Source: Thermococcus sp. | GTDB taxonomy: Archaea > Methanobacteriota_B > Thermococci > Thermococcales > Thermococcaceae | Assembly: GCF_015523185.1 (NCBI RefSeq) | Contig: NZ_WAKV01000062.1 | Span: 1-41,078 of the forward strand | Direction of reading: 5' to 3' | Length of the DNA: 41,078 nt | Shown: one piece after another, positions 40,120-41,078 of the stretch | How the letters are laid out: each line of letters begins with the position of its first letter | How positions within the stretch are numbered: position 1 is the first letter of the stretch | The notes under the pieces: generated by a model | Told to the model about the DNA's origin: nothing | What the model saw: only the letters and a program-made list of their open reading frames with translations | The model's database searches: none | Made by a program: the position numbers and the translations under genes

Positions 40120-40138
40120 TTTTCACCACGAGTGAAAA
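40120..40138. promoter_or_regulatory. Thermococcales-glycolytic-motif-like operator upstream of gap
   Basis: TTTTCAC-CACGA-GTGAAAA is a perfect inverted repeat with seven-base arms and a five-base gap. The regulator Tgr/TrmBL1 recognises TATCAC-N5-GTGATA. The CAC-N5-GTG core and A/T flanks match, with T/A swaps in the arms. The site lies upstream of the gap TATA, the position that gives activation of gluconeogenic genes. Confidence 0.65.
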
Positions 40139-40143
40139 CAACG

Positions 40144-40168
40144 CTTAAGTATTTTACAGCTATAAAAC
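40144..40168 (+). promoter_or_regulatory. TATA region of gap
   Basis: CTTAAGTATTTTA begins at 40144 and is followed by CTATAAAA at 40160-40167. The first fits best, since a start about 25 bases on leaves a short leader with GGTGGTTGCC before the ATG at 40183. The second would put transcription start inside the gene. Confidence 0.5.
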
Positions 40169-40182
40169 TCCTGGTGGTTGCC

Positions 40183-41078
40183 ATGGCGAAGGTAAAGGTG
40201 GGAATCAACGGGTACGGAACGATAGGAAAGCGAGTCGCTTACGCCGTAACCCGGCAGGACGATATGGAGCTCATCGGTGTAACCAAAACCAAGCCGGACT
40301 TTGAGGCTTACCGCGCAAGAGAGCTTGGAATTCCAGTTTACACCGCGAGCGAAGACTTTCTCCCGCGCTTTGAAAAGGCCGGCTTCGAAGTTGCCGGAAC
40401 CCTAAACGACCTCCTTGAGAAGGTGGACGTGATAGTTGATGCCACCCCAGGCGGAATGGGAGAGAAGAACAAGTCCCTCTACGAGAAGGCGGGCGTTAAG
40501 GCCGTTTTCCAGGGCGGTGAGAAGGCGAGCGTTGCAGAGGTTTCCTTCGTGGCCCAGGCCAACTACGAGAAGGCCCTCGGTAAGGACTACGTCAGGGTCG
40601 TTTCGTGCAACACGACCGGTTTAACCAGAACACTCAGCGCGATTCAGGAGTACGTAGACTACGTTTACGCCGTGATGATAAGAAGAGCCGCCGACCCGAA
40701 CGACACGAAGCGCGGGCCGATAAACGCCATAACGCCGAGCGTTACCGTTCCGTCTCACCACGGACCCGATGTCCAGACGGTAATCCCGATAAACATTGAG
40801 ACTTCCGCGTTCGTTGTCCCCACCACGCTCATGCACGTTCACAGCATCATGGTGGAACTTAAGAAGCCGATAACCGAGAAAGATGTAATTGATATCTTTG
40901 AGAACACTACGCGCGTTCTTCTTTTCGAGAAGGAGAAGGGCTTCGACAGCACGGCACAGCTCATAGAGTTCGCCAGGGATTTACACCGTGAGTGGAACAA
41001 CCTCTACGAGATAGCGGTCTGGAAGGAGAGCGTAAGTGTGAGAGGAAACAGGCTCTTCTACATTCAAGCAGTGCACCA
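40183..41078 (+). CDS. gap: Glyceraldehyde-3-phosphate dehydrogenase, archaeal type (partial)
   Basis: 298 codons are visible before the window ends; the family is about 335. The N-terminal NAD(P) fold reads [18 protein letters not shown]. The catalytic Cys142 is in VVSCNTTGL, and the SHHGPDV segment is also archaeal-type. In Thermococcales GAPDH serves gluconeogenesis, since glycolysis uses GAPOR and GAPN. The upstream operator-like repeat fits that role. GGTGG precedes the ATG at 40183. It is divergent from the CinA-like gene across 156 bases. Confidence 0.95.
   Translation, partial: MAKVKVGINGYGTIGKRVAYAVTRQDDMELIGVTKTKPDFEAYRARELGIPVYTASEDFLPRFEKAGFEVAGTLNDLLEKVDVIVDATPGGMGEKNKSLYEKAGVKAVFQGGEKASVAEVSFVAQANYEKALGKDYVRVVSCNTTGLTRTLSAIQEYVDYVYAVMIRRAADPNDTKRGPINAITPSVTVPSHHGPDVQTVIPINIETSAFVVPTTLMHVHSIMVELKKPITEKDVIDIFENTTRVLLFEKEKGFDSTAQLIEFARDLHREWNNLYEIAVWKESVSVRGNRLFYIQAVH

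Overview
The window is 41 kb of a euryarchaeal chromosome, almost certainly a Thermococcus species. It carries archaeal-type information-processing genes (PCNA, Gins51, TFS, aIF5B, L7Ae, S28e, L24e, pelota), Moco/W-cofactor genes and an archaeal GAPDH. Promoters are archaeal BRE/TATA elements and ribosome binding sites are of the GGTGA/GGAGG type. From memory, the gene order around PCNA, Gins51, peroxiredoxin, an HTH regulator and serine hydroxymethyltransferase resembles the TK0528-TK0539 region of T. kodakarensis. I could not check this by alignment.

Layout. 1-6.4 kb: a clipped Cas4/RecB-like tail, a histone-fold protein, the cyclic-2,3-diphosphoglycerate pair, a double metallophosphoesterase, a CBS protein, a class II glutamine amidotransferase and a solitary HsdR_N-like nuclease domain. 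6.4-10.2 kb: an Fe-S/metallocofactor neighbourhood (two MinD ATPases with ferredoxin inserts, a helical-bundle protein, a NifX-like protein) plus a membrane methyltransferase and a DUF2250 protein. 10.1-12.6 kb: an MBL hydrolase, moaB and moeA. 12.9-13.15 kb: a minus-strand H/ACA guide RNA with three hairpins. 13.2-16.7 kb: a DUF835 membrane protein and two adenylate-forming-enzyme homologues. 16.8-20.2 kb: an HD phosphohydrolase, an HTH regulator divergent from an acetyltransferase, and a peroxiredoxin. 20.4-24.7 kb: a molybdopterin oxidoreductase and a replication/transcription block (Gins51, PCNA, a small protein, TFS). 24.7-28.7 kb: a GC-rich island, glyA, an m5U methyltransferase, a truncated reading frame and two small unknowns. 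28.7-33.4 kb: the L7Ae-S28e-L24e-Ndk-aIF5B block, interrupted by a secreted protein gene. 33.5-41 kb: a KaiC-like/V4R protein, a C/D-box guide RNA, a zinc-finger protein, a multidomain PAPS-reductase-family protein, AlaX, pelota, a CinA-like protein and the start of gap.

The strongest unexpected content is RNA. The three-hairpin H/ACA RNA has an ACA box after each hairpin and an upstream TATA box. Its last pocket complements the helix-69 loop of 23S rRNA. A canonical C/D-box sRNA starts four bases after a zinc-finger gene. Both RNA classes are bound by L7Ae, whose own gene is in the window and whose mRNA leader carries a possible k-loop. A perfect inverted repeat upstream of gap resembles the Thermococcales glycolytic motif, and an 8-base inverted repeat brackets the TATA box of the KaiC-like gene.
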